NCBI RefSeq assembly: GCF_002563675.1
Contig: NZ_PDJC01000001.1
Coordinates: 434,001-498,000, forward strand
DNA from: Propionicimonas paludicola
GTDB lineage: Bacteria; Actinomycetota; Actinomycetes; Propionibacteriales; Propionibacteriaceae
DNA: 64,000 nt
Direction: 5' to 3'
Shown: piece by piece, positions 45,329 through 55,364 of the stretch
Position numbering within the stretch: the stretch's first letter is position 1
Layout: each line of letters begins with the position of its first letter
Notes under the pieces: model-generated
What the model saw: only the letters and a program-made list of their open reading frames with translations
Told to the model about the DNA's origin: nothing
The model's database searches: none
Position numbers and translations under genes: made by a program

Positions 45329-46684
45329 GTGATCGACTCAGGGGTTTTCAAGGCCAATGACATCCGCGGCGTGGTCCGCGGAGCACAGCCGCAGTGGGAT
45401 GTAGAGGGTGCCCGGAAGATCGGAGCGGCCTTCGTGGCCGCCTTCGAGTTGGCCGGGGCCGAGTTCGTGATGTCGCGCGACATGCGCGGAGGCGGCAAGG
45501 AACTCAGCCGGGCTTTCGCCGAGGGGGCCATGGCCGCCGGAGCCAGTGTCACCGACATCGGGCTGGCCAGCACCGACGGCCTCTGGTACGCCTCCGGGGC
45601 GCTGCACCTGCCCGGGGTCCAGTTCACCGCCTCGCACAACCCGTCCGACTACAACGGGGTCAAGTTCTGCCTGGCCGATGCGGCACCGATCACCCCGGAT
45701 CTGATGGCCAAGATCAAGGAGTACTCGCTCGGTGAGGTTCCGGCCAGCACGGCCGTCCCGGGCAGCTACCGCACCGATGACCTGCTCGGCGGCTATGCCG
45801 CGCACCTGCACTCGCTGATCGACACCACCGGCTGGCGCCGCCTCAAGGTGGTGGTCGACGCTGGTAACGGCATGGCCGGCTACACGACTCCGGCCGTCCT
45901 GGGCCCGCTGAATGTCGAGTTGATCGAGCTGTTCACCGACCTGGACGGCGACTTCCCGAACCACCCGCCGAACCCGCTGGAGCCGGCCAACCTGGTGGAC
46001 GCGCAGAACGCCGTCCGCGAGCACGGGGCTGATCTGGCGCTGGTCTTCGACGGTGACGCCGACCGGTGCTTCATCATCGACGAGCGCGGCGAGGTCGTCC
46101 AGCCGTCGGTGATCACCGCGCTGATCGCCAAGGCCGAGCTGGCCCGCGAGCCGGGTGCAGCCATCGTGATCAACTCGATCACCTCCCGGGCGGTCAGTGA
46201 AGTGGTGGCCGCTGCCGGTGGGCGAATCGTCACCAGTGCCGTGGGCCACACCCGGATGAAGGCCAAGATGGCCGAGCATCACGCCATCTTCGGCGGCGAA
46301 CACTCCGCTCACTACTACTTCCGTGAGTTCTGGGGTGCCGACACCGGGATGCTGGCCGGCCTGCACGTGCTGGCCATGCTGGGGCACGGTACTCAGACGA
46401 TGTCCGAGCTGGCCGCCGCCCTGCCCAGCTACGCGGCCTCCGGCGAGCTGAACACCTCGGTGGCCGATCCGGCCGCGATCACCGCCGAGGTGGCGAAGGC
46501 ATTCGAGGGACGCGGCGAGATCTCCTGGACCGACGGCCTGCTGGCCAGTGGGCCGGACTGGTGGTTGAGCGTCCGGGAGTCCAATACTGAACCGTTGCTG
46601 CGGCTGAACGTCGAGGCTCCCGACCAGGACCTGGTCGACCGGCTGCGCGATGAGGCATTGCGGATCATCCGAAAGGAAGCCTGA
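45329..46684 (+). CDS. manB: Phosphomannomutase/phosphoglucomutase
   Basis: This 451-residue alpha-D-phosphohexomutase interconverts mannose 6- and 1-phosphate. It has the phosphoserine loop [13 protein letters not shown] near residue 95, the metal loop FDGDADRCF near 240 and the C-terminal phosphate-binding [14 protein letters not shown]. It provides substrate for the guanylyltransferase at 37807. Start GTG 45329. Its stop overlaps the Trm112-like ATG by one base. In mycobacterial naming this enzyme may be called manA or mrsA. Confidence 0.93.
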   Translation: MIDSGVFKANDIRGVVRGAQPQWDVEGARKIGAAFVAAFELAGAEFVMSRDMRGGGKELSRAFAEGAMAAGASVTDIGLASTDGLWYASGALHLPGVQFTASHNPSDYNGVKFCLADAAPITPDLMAKIKEYSLGEVPASTAVPGSYRTDDLLGGYAAHLHSLIDTTGWRRLKVVVDAGNGMAGYTTPAVLGPLNVELIELFTDLDGDFPNHPPNPLEPANLVDAQNAVREHGADLALVFDGDADRCFIIDERGEVVQPSVITALIAKAELAREPGAAIVINSITSRAVSEVVAAAGGRIVTSAVGHTRMKAKMAEHHAIFGGEHSAHYYFREFWGADTGMLAGLHVLAMLGHGTQTMSELAAALPSYAASGELNTSVADPAAITAEVAKAFEGRGEISWTDGLLASGPDWWLSVRESNTEPLLRLNVEAPDQDLVDRLRDEALRIIRKEA

Positions 46685-46869
46685 TGAGCGAGTTGCCCGC
46701 CGAGGTTCTCGAGCTGCTGGTCTGCCCGTCCTGCCACACCAAGCTGGCCCTGGACTACGAGGCGTCCGAACTGGTCTGCACCGGGGCCGGCTGTGGGCTG
46801 GCCTACCCCATCCGTGGCGGGATTCCGATCCTGCTGGTGGATGAGGCCCGGCGGCCCACTGTCGGCTGA
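46684..46869 (+). CDS. Trm112-family zinc-ribbon protein
   Basis: The 61-residue protein has two cysteine pairs, [10 protein letters not shown] and [19 protein letters not shown], the Trm112/YcaR pattern. Eukaryotic and archaeal Trm112 activates methyltransferases; the bacterial role is less clear. It is coupled to the phosphomannomutase by a TGATG overlap and followed one base later by the SIS-type gene, a conserved actinobacterial order. Confidence 0.9.
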   Translation: MSELPAEVLELLVCPSCHTKLALDYEASELVCTGAGCGLAYPIRGGIPILLVDEARRPTVG

Positions 46870-46870
46870 C

Positions 46871-47887
46871 ATGTTCACCTTCGACGACTCCCGGCTGCAG
46901 GACCCGGACGTGCTGGCCGCGGCCGATGGGCTATTGCGTCCGCTGGCCGAGGCCGGGGCCCGGATCCGTCGTGAGGACGTTGCCGCCCAGGGTCCGCTGA
47001 ACACGCTGGACGGTGCCGATCGTCCCCGCGCCCTGATCATCTTCGGCCCCGAGGCCCGGTTGGTCCGCTCCGTCCTGGAACCGACCTGTCCGGTGCCGCT
47101 GGTTGCCTGGCCCCGACTCGGCCTGCCCGGCTGGGTCGGTCCGCTGGACATCGTGGTGGTGCTGGGCGGCGGTGATCGGACCAGCCTCGCTGCGGCCTTC
47201 GAGGCCGTCCGACGGGGCTGTCAGCTGCTCGTGGCTGCACCCGCGGAGTCGGCGCTGGCCCGGGAGTCGGCATCGAAGGCGACCACCCTGCTGCCGACCT
47301 CGACCGGCGATCCGCTGGCCGCGGCCGTGGTGGCCCTGGCCGGGCTGAACCGGCTCGGTCTCGGGCCGACCGTCAACCCGCACGGCGTTGCCGCCGCGAT
47401 GGACCGGGTGGCCGAAACCTGCGCGGCGCGGCTGGACGCCACCGAGAACCCGGCAAAGCTGGTGGCCTTGGAACTGGCCGAGGCGCAGCCGCTGGTGTGG
47501 GGCGGCTCGGTCCTGGCGGCCCGGGCCAGCCGACGGATCGCCGAAGCCCTGCGTGCCGCCAGTGGACGGATAGGGCTGGCTGCCGACGCGAGCGCCCTGG
47601 AGCCGCTGCTCACCACCACGCCTCCGCGAGATCCGTTCGCCGACCCCTTCGACGAGGTGGCGTCGGTGTGCCGTCCCGGTCTGGTGCTGATCGACGACGA
47701 CCGGGACGACGAACTGGCTGCCGAGGAACGCGACCGGCTGACCCGGATCGCGGACGCCCAGGACATCAAGATTTCCCGGCTCAGCCACACCGAGGGCAGC
47801 GTCGTCGAGCGGTACGCGACCGTGCTGCAGCAAGGGCTTTTCGCTGCGGCCTATCTGAGCATTGGGCTGGGGACGGCGCCCCGGTGA
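46871..47887 (+). CDS. SIS-domain, phosphoglucose/phosphomannose isomerase-like protein
   Basis: The 338-residue product resembles the hypothetical SIS-fold protein that follows phosphomannomutase in many actinobacteria (the mycobacterial Rv3256c type). It has a Rossmann-like N-terminal half (IVVVLGGGDRTSLAAAFEAVRRG near residue 95) and a C-terminal half like bacterial phosphoglucose isomerase C domains (QPLVWGGSVLAARASRRIAE near 205). Catalysis is not established; the gene's position suggests a role in mannose phosphate metabolism. ATG 46871 starts directly after the Trm112-like stop. Confidence 0.78.
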   Translation: MFTFDDSRLQDPDVLAAADGLLRPLAEAGARIRREDVAAQGPLNTLDGADRPRALIIFGPEARLVRSVLEPTCPVPLVAWPRLGLPGWVGPLDIVVVLGGGDRTSLAAAFEAVRRGCQLLVAAPAESALARESASKATTLLPTSTGDPLAAAVVALAGLNRLGLGPTVNPHGVAAAMDRVAETCAARLDATENPAKLVALELAEAQPLVWGGSVLAARASRRIAEALRAASGRIGLAADASALEPLLTTTPPRDPFADPFDEVASVCRPGLVLIDDDRDDELAAEERDRLTRIADAQDIKISRLSHTEGSVVERYATVLQQGLFAAAYLSIGLGTAPR

Positions 47888-47944
47888 TCCGGCCTTCCGC
47901 CGCGCCCTCGGGTGCGGCAGCCGGTGCCGTCCAGGTCTGCAAAG

Positions 47945-48898
47945 ATGACCGACGTGAGTAGCCATTCCGGGAACCGGGCGGTGATCGCCGCCCTCGGCGC
48001 GAACCTGTTCATCGCGGTCACCAAGTTCGGCGCATGGGCGCTGACCGGTGCCGCCTCCATGCTGGCCGAAGGCGTGCATTCGGTCGCCGACACCGCCAAC
48101 CAGGTCCTGCTGTTGCGCGGCGGACGTACGGCGCAGCGCGAGGCCACCGACGAGCATCCGTTCGGCTACGGCCGGGCCCCCTTCATCAGCGCCTTCATGG
48201 TCTCGGTGATCCTGTTCAGCCTGGGCGGGTTGTTCGCGATCTACGAGGCCCTTGAGAAGTACCAGGAAGTGCTCCACCACAAGCCCAATGAGCTGCTTGA
48301 GGGTGCGTGGTGGTGGGTGCCGCTGGCCGTCCTCGGCTTCGCGATCGTGGCCGAGGGCTTCAGCCTGCGCACCGCGGTCCATGAGTCGCGCCCGGTGAAG
48401 GGCTCTCAGAGCTGGTTCCGGTTCATCCGGACGTCCAAGTCGCCGCAGCTGCCGGTGGTGCTGTTGGAGGACTCGGCCGCGCTGATCGGACTGGTCTTCG
48501 CGCTGCTCGGGGTCGGCCTGACCCTGCTCACCGGGGACGGCATCTGGGACGCCATCGGCACCGGCCTGATCGGCGCCCTGTTGATCGTCGTGGCCATCGT
48601 CTTGGCCGTGGAGACCCGCAGCCTGCTGCTGGGTGAGGCGGCCAGTCCCGAGGCCGTGCGCACCATCGTGGACGCGCTGGCCGGCACCGAGGGCGTGGAA
48701 CGCGTGATTCACCTGCGCACCCTGCACTTGGGGCCCGAGGAGGTCCTGGTGGCGGCCAAGATCGCGGTCGAGCCGACCACCTCGGCACGCCGAGTGGCCG
48801 AGGTGATCGACGCCGCCGAGGTGGCGATTCGGGCCGCCGATCCGCAGGTCACGGCGCTCTATCTGGAGCCGGACATCGACCGGGGCGTCAGCGCCTGA
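47945..48898 (+). CDS. Cation diffusion facilitator (CDF) metal exporter
   Basis: This 317-residue CDF protein has about six membrane segments, the N-terminal SMLAEGVHSVADTANQVLL with metal-binding residues, and a cytoplasmic C-terminal domain. It should export Zn, Fe, Mn or similar ions by proton exchange; the metal cannot be assigned. I give ATG 47945, but GTG 47954 is possible because AAAGAT lies 7 bases before it, matching the leaderless pattern. Confidence 0.9.
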   Translation: MTDVSSHSGNRAVIAALGANLFIAVTKFGAWALTGAASMLAEGVHSVADTANQVLLLRGGRTAQREATDEHPFGYGRAPFISAFMVSVILFSLGGLFAIYEALEKYQEVLHHKPNELLEGAWWWVPLAVLGFAIVAEGFSLRTAVHESRPVKGSQSWFRFIRTSKSPQLPVVLLEDSAALIGLVFALLGVGLTLLTGDGIWDAIGTGLIGALLIVVAIVLAVETRSLLLGEAASPEAVRTIVDALAGTEGVERVIHLRTLHLGPEEVLVAAKIAVEPTTSARRVAEVIDAAEVAIRAADPQVTALYLEPDIDRGVSA

Positions 48899-48953
48899 GC
48901 CCAGCGACGGCGGGCTATTGCTCACCGGCGGTTCTTGGCCGGGGTGGCCGGCG

Positions 48954-48959
48954 TAGGCT
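48954..48959 (+). promoter_or_regulatory. Putative -10 box (TAGGCT) for YdeI-type gene
   Basis: TAGGCT is 8 bases before ATG 48968. Confidence 0.45.
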
Positions 48960-48967
48960 CTGCGGCC

Positions 48968-49414
48968 ATGGCAGAGGAGTTGCAGCTGGAGTTGACCGTG
49001 GTGCCCCGCGGCCCGGCCGGTGCCTTCGTGCTCACCGATGAGCAGGTGGCCGTGCTCGGCGACGGAGCCAAGGCGTTCCCCGTGCGAGTCACGATCGGGG
49101 ATCGATCGGTTGCCTTGCGGCTGACCCGGATGGGCGGGGAGAACCTGATCGGGCTCAGCAAGGCCGCTCGCGCAGAAGCCGGCGTCGAACTCGGCGACAC
49201 CGTCGCGGTGGTGATCGCAGCGGACGCCAGCCCGCGAACCGTCGAGGTCCCCGACGACCTGGCCGCGGCGCTTGCTGCCGCACCGGACGCCGCCCGCACC
49301 TTCGCCGAGCTGGCCCCGTCACATCGCAAGGAGCACGTCCGCTGGATCACCGAGGCCAAGCGCGAGCAGACCCGCGCCGACCGGATCGCCAAGACCATCG
49401 AGCGGCTCAGCTAG
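48968..49414 (+). CDS. YdeI/OmpD-associated (DUF1905) family protein
   Basis: The 148-residue protein has an N-terminal DUF1905 beta domain (FPVRVTIGDRSVALRLTRMGG, GLSKAARAEAGVELGDTV) and a C-terminal YdeI/OmpD-associated helical part (FAELAPSHRKEHVRWITEAKR). The biochemical role of these cytoplasmic proteins is unclear; some have been linked to bacteriocin protection. ATG 48968 follows TAGGCT by 8 bases. Confidence 0.87.
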   Translation: MAEELQLELTVVPRGPAGAFVLTDEQVAVLGDGAKAFPVRVTIGDRSVALRLTRMGGENLIGLSKAARAEAGVELGDTVAVVIAADASPRTVEVPDDLAAALAAAPDAARTFAELAPSHRKEHVRWITEAKREQTRADRIAKTIERLS

Positions 49415-49445
49415 CCTCGGCCGGCCGAACCGCTCGACGGGGGGC

Positions 49446-50732
49446 TCATAGCCAGCGACTGCCCTTGAGCAGGCCGATCAGGTGATCGATGACGTCGGTA
49501 CCCATCCGCAGGCCGTTGTGCTCGTACTGGCTGGTCACCCAGGTCCGGCAGTTGGGCAGCAGTGCGGCGGTCTCCATCGAGTACTCCAGCGGCACGTAGG
49601 CGTCGCCGTAGTAGACCGAGGCGGCCACCGGGACGTCGGCCTGGGCCAACTTCTCGGGGAAGTAGAGCTGGTTCCATTCGTGCTGGGCCAGCAGCTCGGC
49701 CACCGGGGCGAACGGGGTCAGCTCGAAGTCCTCGGCGAAGACCGAGCGGTGAATGTGCTCGCCGGCCAGCAGGGTCGGATCCTCCCGGATCCGGTCCGGC
49801 ATGGTCCGCTCGGCCGACCAGTTGGTCACCACGCCGTCGGCGTAGCTGGACTCGTGCAGCACGGCGTACAGCGGGTTGCGGCCCTCGAAGGGCAGCGAGC
49901 CGGCCAGATCGTGGGCGAAGCCGGCACTGTCGTGGGGGAGCGAGAGGAGCCGGTGCAACTCGAGGGCTCCGTGCTGACCGCCGAGGTGATGCCCCAGGGT
50001 GCGGAACCGCTCGGGCGAGACCACATCGCCGTTGGGCAGGCTGATCTTGCCCTGCTCGCAGAGCCTGGTCAGCTGGACGATCCGCTCCCGGTCGCCGGGG
50101 AAGCGCCGGTAGTAGTCCTCGGACTTGGCGATCATGGTCTGCCAGGTGGTGGAGTACACGTCATCGATCGGGTGCTGGACGGCGCTGAGCCCACCGGTGA
50201 TGATGGCCCCGGCCAGGGACTCCGGATGCACCGACAGGTAGTGCAGGCTGGTGAAGCCACCGAACGACTGGCCCAGCAGCGTCCACTTCTGCGCGCCCAG
50301 GGCTTCGCGGATCAGCTCCGCGTCGTTGACGATCTCGTCGGCCCGGAAGTGGCTGAGGTACTCGGCCTGTGCGGACGCGTCCAGGCCGGCCAGCGGGGCG
50401 CGGACCTCGGCCTTCACTGTGCTCCCCTCGCGAACCACCCGGCCGCTGATGGGGCTGGAGTTGCCGGTGCCGCGCTGGTCGAGCATGACGACCTGGAAGT
50501 CCTTCAGGGCCCGCTCCAGCCAGGCCGGAGCGGCCGGAGCCGGCCGAGGCGCTTCGTGGCCGGGGCCGCCTTGCAGGAAGACCAGGTAGGGCAGGTCCTG
50601 GCCACCCTCGGCGGTGATCACGCGGGCGAAGATCTCGATGGTCCCTGCGGCCGGATTGCGGTGGTCCAGCGGGGCGTCGAGGGTGATCTCGGTCAGGCTG
50701 AGATCGAGCAGCTTGGTGGTGGTGATTGACAC
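49446..50732 (-). CDS. Alpha/beta hydrolase, proline iminopeptidase-like (peptidase S33)
   Basis: The 428-residue protein has the S33 oxyanion motif VFLQGGPGHEAP, QRGTGNSSPI and the nucleophile elbow LLGQSFGGFTSLHYL near residue 150, with the C-terminal histidine in SQYEHNGLRMG. It likely releases N-terminal proline or other residues from peptides. No signal peptide is seen. GTG 50732 follows TAGCCT by 7 bases. Confidence 0.9.
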   Translation of the reverse strand: MSITTTKLLDLSLTEITLDAPLDHRNPAAGTIEIFARVITAEGGQDLPYLVFLQGGPGHEAPRPAPAAPAWLERALKDFQVVMLDQRGTGNSSPISGRVVREGSTVKAEVRAPLAGLDASAQAEYLSHFRADEIVNDAELIREALGAQKWTLLGQSFGGFTSLHYLSVHPESLAGAIITGGLSAVQHPIDDVYSTTWQTMIAKSEDYYRRFPGDRERIVQLTRLCEQGKISLPNGDVVSPERFRTLGHHLGGQHGALELHRLLSLPHDSAGFAHDLAGSLPFEGRNPLYAVLHESSYADGVVTNWSAERTMPDRIREDPTLLAGEHIHRSVFAEDFELTPFAPVAELLAQHEWNQLYFPEKLAQADVPVAASVYYGDAYVPLEYSMETAALLPNCRTWVTSQYEHNGLRMGTDVIDHLIGLLKGSRWL

Positions 50733-50739
50733 GCTGACC

Positions 50740-50745
50740 AGGCTA
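50740..50745 (-). promoter_or_regulatory. Putative -10 box (TAGCCT) for the S33 peptidase gene
   Basis: TAGCCT on the reverse strand is 7 bases before GTG 50732. Confidence 0.45.
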
Positions 50746-50837
50746 AACCCTGCGGCACTCGATGTCGCGGACAGGCCGGGTCCCGATCAGCGCGCCCGGC
50801 TGACGGCGGTGAGCAGGCCGCCGACGGCAGACTCGCG

Positions 50838-50843
50838 TAGGCT
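50838..50843 (+). promoter_or_regulatory. Putative -10 box (TAGGCT) for ahcY
   Basis: TAGGCT is 8 bases before GTG 50852. Confidence 0.45.
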
Positions 50844-50851
50844 TTGCCGAC

Positions 50852-52267
<1,416 letters not shown>

Positions 52268-52279
52268 GGTCGGGCCGGG

Positions 52280-53089
52280 TCAGCCGGCCAGGCCCAGGTA
52301 CTCCTCCAGGGTCTTGCTCTTGGTCTTGGCTACGCCTTTGGCTGCCTCGACTCCGACATAACGGAAGTGCCACGGCTCGAAGCTGATCCCGGTGATCCGC
52401 TGAGTGCCCGATGGATAGCGGACGATGAAGCCGAACTCGGCCGCGTGCCGCTTCAGCCAGGCACCTGCCTTGGAGCGGCCCAGTTCGGTGCCTCGGACCA
52501 GGTGCGTGCCCTTTCGCCAGGCCAGGTCGACGGCCAGCCCGGACTGATGCTCGCTGGCTCCCGGTGGCGCCACCAGGTTGTGGTCGCCGCCGCGATACCA
52601 GGCCGCCTGGCTGGCGTAGCTGCGGTAGGCCGAGCGGACGGTGAGCTGGTAGCCGGCCTTCTTGGCTGCGCCGAACATGGCCTTCACAGCCGCGGAGGCC
52701 GACGGCTGCAGCCTCACCTTTCCGGCCCCGGTGGACGACACCGCGGTGGCTACCAGCCGGGGGGAGTACTTCGCGTTCACCCGGAACTTCTTGGAGATCA
52801 CGGCGATGCCGTCCACCTGGTAGGGCTGGGCCTTCGAGGTGCGGACGTCCCTGGCCGGCGGGGCCGGGGCTCGCTCCGGCCCCGTGGAGCTCGTGGGCTG
52901 GCCAGAGGGAGTAGGCGGAGTCACCGCGGCCGGAGTGGACGGGCCAGCAGTGGCGCCGGTTCGTCCGCCGGCCGAGGTCACCACTGGCGCGGGGGCGGTG
53001 TCGGCCCGCTCGGCCCACGCCGTGCTCTGCCACCACAGCACGGGGCAGATCAGCACTGCTGCCCCGGCGGCCAACCCCTTCCAGCGCAT
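52280..53089 (-). CDS. VanY-type D-alanyl-D-alanine carboxypeptidase (peptidase M15B)
   Basis: The 269-residue product has an N-terminal membrane anchor or signal (residues 5-26), a Pro/Ala/Ser-rich linker (to about 85) and an M15B catalytic domain with the zinc motif SEHQSGLAVDLAW and the catalytic EPWHFRYVG. It trims D-alanine from peptidoglycan stems; this does not imply vancomycin resistance. ATG 53089 is one base after the sixA stop. Confidence 0.92.
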   Translation of the reverse strand: MRWKGLAAGAAVLICPVLWWQSTAWAERADTAPAPVVTSAGGRTGATAGPSTPAAVTPPTPSGQPTSSTGPERAPAPPARDVRTSKAQPYQVDGIAVISKKFRVNAKYSPRLVATAVSSTGAGKVRLQPSASAAVKAMFGAAKKAGYQLTVRSAYRSYASQAAWYRGGDHNLVAPPGASEHQSGLAVDLAWRKGTHLVRGTELGRSKAGAWLKRHAAEFGFIVRYPSGTQRITGISFEPWHFRYVGVEAAKGVAKTKSKTLEEYLGLAG

Positions 53090-53090
53090 C

Positions 53091-53588
53091 TCAGCCGCGC
53101 GGGATCTGGAAGCTCTTCAGTTGAGCCTTGCCCTCGTCCAGGGTCTTCCAGGCGCCGCGGTAGGTGAGCACGGCCAGCCCGCAGGTCGGGAACTTGTCGC
53201 GGACCTGGATGGTGAGCTCATTGGGCTTGGCCAGGCTCAGAATCAGCTCGCCCAGGGTGGGCTGATGGCCGATCAGCAGCGCCGTGGGGGCGTCCTCGGG
53301 TAAGTCGTTGACCAGCGCCAGCAACTCGCTGGGCCAGGCGTGGTAGACGGCCTCGGTGTAGCGGACGTCCGGGCAGCGGGCGCCGGCCGCCTCGGCCGCG
53401 GCCCAGGTGCGTTCGGCCCGGACCGCCTCCGACACCAGGGCCACGTCGAGGTGGTAGCCAGCCAAGATCCGTCCGGCTTCGGCGGCGTCAGCCACCCCGC
53501 GCTCGTTCAGGGGACGCCGGAAGTCCGGACCGGTGGTCTGCCAGGACGACTTGGCATGCCGCATCACGAGCAGCGTCTTCGAAGCCAT
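53091..53588 (-). CDS. sixA: SixA-type histidine phosphatase
   Basis: The 165-residue phosphatase has the catalytic RHAKSSW at residue 11 and the second histidine in IGHQPTLGELI near 110. SixA dephosphorylates phosphohistidine in signalling proteins in E. coli; targets in actinobacteria are unknown. TAGGAT lies 6 bases before ATG 53588. It is followed directly by the VanY-type gene. Confidence 0.9.
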   Translation of the reverse strand: MASKTLLVMRHAKSSWQTTGPDFRRPLNERGVADAAEAGRILAGYHLDVALVSEAVRAERTWAAAEAAGARCPDVRYTEAVYHAWPSELLALVNDLPEDAPTALLIGHQPTLGELILSLAKPNELTIQVRDKFPTCGLAVLTYRGAWKTLDEGKAQLKSFQIPRG

Positions 53589-53594
53589 GGCGCA

Positions 53595-53600
53595 ATCCTA
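53595..53600 (-). promoter_or_regulatory. Putative -10 box (TAGGAT) for sixA
   Basis: TAGGAT on the reverse strand is 6 bases before ATG 53588. Confidence 0.5.
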
Positions 53601-53635
53601 GATCCCGGCGCGGTGCGCGCCGTGGCCGCGACGGG

Positions 53636-53893
53636 TCAGCTCTCGGCGCCGCCGCCGGGCTGCAGCGAGGCCCAGATCTCCTTGCACTCGGGGCAGACCG
53701 GGAAGCGGTCGGGGTTGCGCGAGGGCACCCAGACCTTGCCGCACAGCGCGATCACCGGGGTGCCCATCACCATGGCCTCGGTCAGCTTGGCCTTGGGGAC
53801 GTAGTGCGAGAACCGCTCGTGATCGCCCTCGTCGAGGCGGTACTCGGTGTGCTCCTTGACGATGGTGGTCGTCTGCGGGTTCTCACTGGTCAT
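53636..53893 (-). CDS. DUF3039 family protein
   Basis: The 85-residue actinobacterial DUF3039 protein has MGTPVIALCGKVWVPSRNP and FPVCPECKEIW, whose three cysteines may bind metal. Function is unknown. AAAGAGG precedes ATG 53893, so it is a leadered message. It follows the membrane-protein gene after 29 bases. Confidence 0.87.
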   Translation of the reverse strand: MTSENPQTTTIVKEHTEYRLDEGDHERFSHYVPKAKLTEAMVMGTPVIALCGKVWVPSRNPDRFPVCPECKEIWASLQPGGGAES

Positions 53894-53922
53894 CGAGGCC
53901 TCTTTCCAAAGGATGCTGCGGT

Positions 53923-54627
53923 TCAGGCGGCCTTCCGGGCACGTCCGAGTTGCCGAACCAGTCCAAAGGTACCCAAGGCGGCGAACACGACGTACATCAG
54001 GATGTCGGTGGTGTACTCACTCCACACCTCACCTCGACCCAGGTTGTAGATGATGGTGTCCAGCTTGTCGGCCAGGGCCGCGTCCGGGAGCTCCGTGGCC
54101 AGGAAGCCCAGCACGTCGGTCACCACCATCGAGACGATCGACAAGGCCACCCCGACCACGATCACGACGAGCACTCCCCATACGCCCTTGCGGGGCGGCG
54201 CACCGGCGCCAAGGGTGTACAGCCAGATCGCGGCATAGGCCATGGCGAAGCTGGTGATCGAGGCGATGAAGCCGACCTTGTACAGAATCATGGTCAGCAC
54301 GACGCCGACCACGATGGCGCCCAGCGAGAACAGCAGACCGCGGCCCACCCGCTCGTGGACCGGCGCTTCCTTCCACCATCCCTCGGTGGTGTCCGCGGCT
54401 GCGGCCGCGGCGGCTGGCACACCGGGAGCGCTCGCTGACTCGGCGTAGGGGGGCAGCTCGATGCCCGGCGCCGGGAAGGCGTTCGTCAGTGGCGGGGTCG
54501 GGGCCGGGTAGCTGAACTGGCTCGGCTCCGGCGGGACGACCACCGGCGAGGTGGGCGGCTGTGCCGGCGTTACCGCCTCGACGAAGTCGGGGCCGGTGGC
54601 CGGTTCCGTGGACTCTGGATCGGTCAT
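53923..54627 (-). CDS. Hypothetical membrane protein with proline-rich N terminus
   Basis: I do not recognise this 234-residue protein. The first 95 residues are acidic and rich in Pro, Ala and Thr and probably disordered; four membrane segments follow (residues about 108-130, 133-150, 158-182, 210-228). The start at 54627 is supported by AAGGAG upstream; the open frame further upstream is not coding. No function is suggested by the neighbours. Confidence 0.72.
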   Translation of the reverse strand: MTDPESTEPATGPDFVEAVTPAQPPTSPVVVPPEPSQFSYPAPTPPLTNAFPAPGIELPPYAESASAPGVPAAAAAAADTTEGWWKEAPVHERVGRGLLFSLGAIVVGVVLTMILYKVGFIASITSFAMAYAAIWLYTLGAGAPPRKGVWGVLVVIVVGVALSIVSMVVTDVLGFLATELPDAALADKLDTIIYNLGRGEVWSEYTTDILMYVVFAALGTFGLVRQLGRARKAA

Positions 54628-54795
54628 TGCGGCTCCTTGTGGGCGGTCGTTGAGGGGATCGTAGCGGGAGCGGGCGTCCGCCTTGACCGCTGGACGGGTG
54701 CGGCGGCCCGGTTCCTGGGATCTGGCTGCGTTGTGACCGCTGTTGCCGGTGATCGCGGCCCGGTTCGGCGGCCTCGATGACCGGGCGGAGTAGTA

Positions 54796-54809
54796 TCTCG
54801 ACATCGAGA
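54796..54809. promoter_or_regulatory. Candidate MarR autoregulatory operator
   Basis: TCTCGA CA TCGAGA is a perfect 6-bp dyad with a 2-base centre. It overlaps a TAGTAT box (54791-54796) and lies 14 bases before the MarR start. This placement is typical of an autorepressor site. Confidence 0.55.
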
Positions 54810-54823
54810 GATCAGGGGGTGGC

Positions 54824-55312
54824 ATGGACGAGGTCGACCGGATCCTGGCCGCCTGGGCCACCGAGCTGCCCGAACTCGACACCAGCCCACTAGCCAGCCT
54901 TTCCCGGATGAGTCGGCTGGACCGGCATCTGGATCGGGCTCGCCGCCAGGCCTTCGCCGGCCAGCAGCTGGAGCAGTGGGAGTTCGACGTGCTGGCCGCT
55001 TTGCGTCGCCAAGGCCCGCCCTATGAGCTGTCGCCGGGCGAACTGATCCACCAGACGCTGTCCACCTCGGGGACCATGACCAACCGGGTGAACCGCCTGG
55101 TCGAGCGAGGATTGGTCGAGCGGCGTCCCAACCCCGACGACGGCCGGGGAGTGGTGGTCCGGCTCACTGAGGCCGGGCGGGCCGGCGTCCAGGCCGCCCT
55201 CACCGAGCTGCTGGCTTTCGAGCGGGACGTGCTGTCGGCGATCTCGGCGGACGAGCGGGCCCAGCTGGCCACTCTGCTGCGCCGTCTGCTGGCGCCGTTC
55301 GAGCGCAGCTGA
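54824..55312 (+). CDS. MarR-family transcriptional regulator
   Basis: The 162-residue protein has a MarR winged helix-turn-helix with MTNRVNRLVERGLVERRPNPDDGRGVVVRLT near residues 85-115 and helical dimerisation ends. The N terminus places an extra helix before the core. A dyad at 54796-54809 suggests autoregulation. AGGGGG precedes ATG 54824. Ligand unknown. Confidence 0.92.
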   Translation: MDEVDRILAAWATELPELDTSPLASLSRMSRLDRHLDRARRQAFAGQQLEQWEFDVLAALRRQGPPYELSPGELIHQTLSTSGTMTNRVNRLVERGLVERRPNPDDGRGVVVRLTEAGRAGVQAALTELLAFERDVLSAISADERAQLATLLRRLLAPFERS

Positions 55313-55364
55313 GCCGCGCCGGTATCGTTGGCCGGGTCCTGCCAGCCCCACCGGAAGCCCACTC

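Noticed and set aside
46931-48925. 664-codon open frame on the - strand opposite the SIS-type and CDF genes
   Set aside because: It spans two well-supported genes and an intergenic gap, has no family motif, and its composition is that of a shadow frame.
50733-50851. SAH riboswitch upstream of ahcY
   Set aside because: The gap is only 119 bases and shared with a divergent gene. The TAGGCT box 8 bases before GTG leaves no leader for a riboswitch, and I saw no pseudoknot-like conserved core.
52280-53089. Vancomycin resistance (vanY) cassette
   Set aside because: No vanR, vanS, vanH, vanA or vanX neighbours. M15B carboxypeptidases are common housekeeping wall enzymes.
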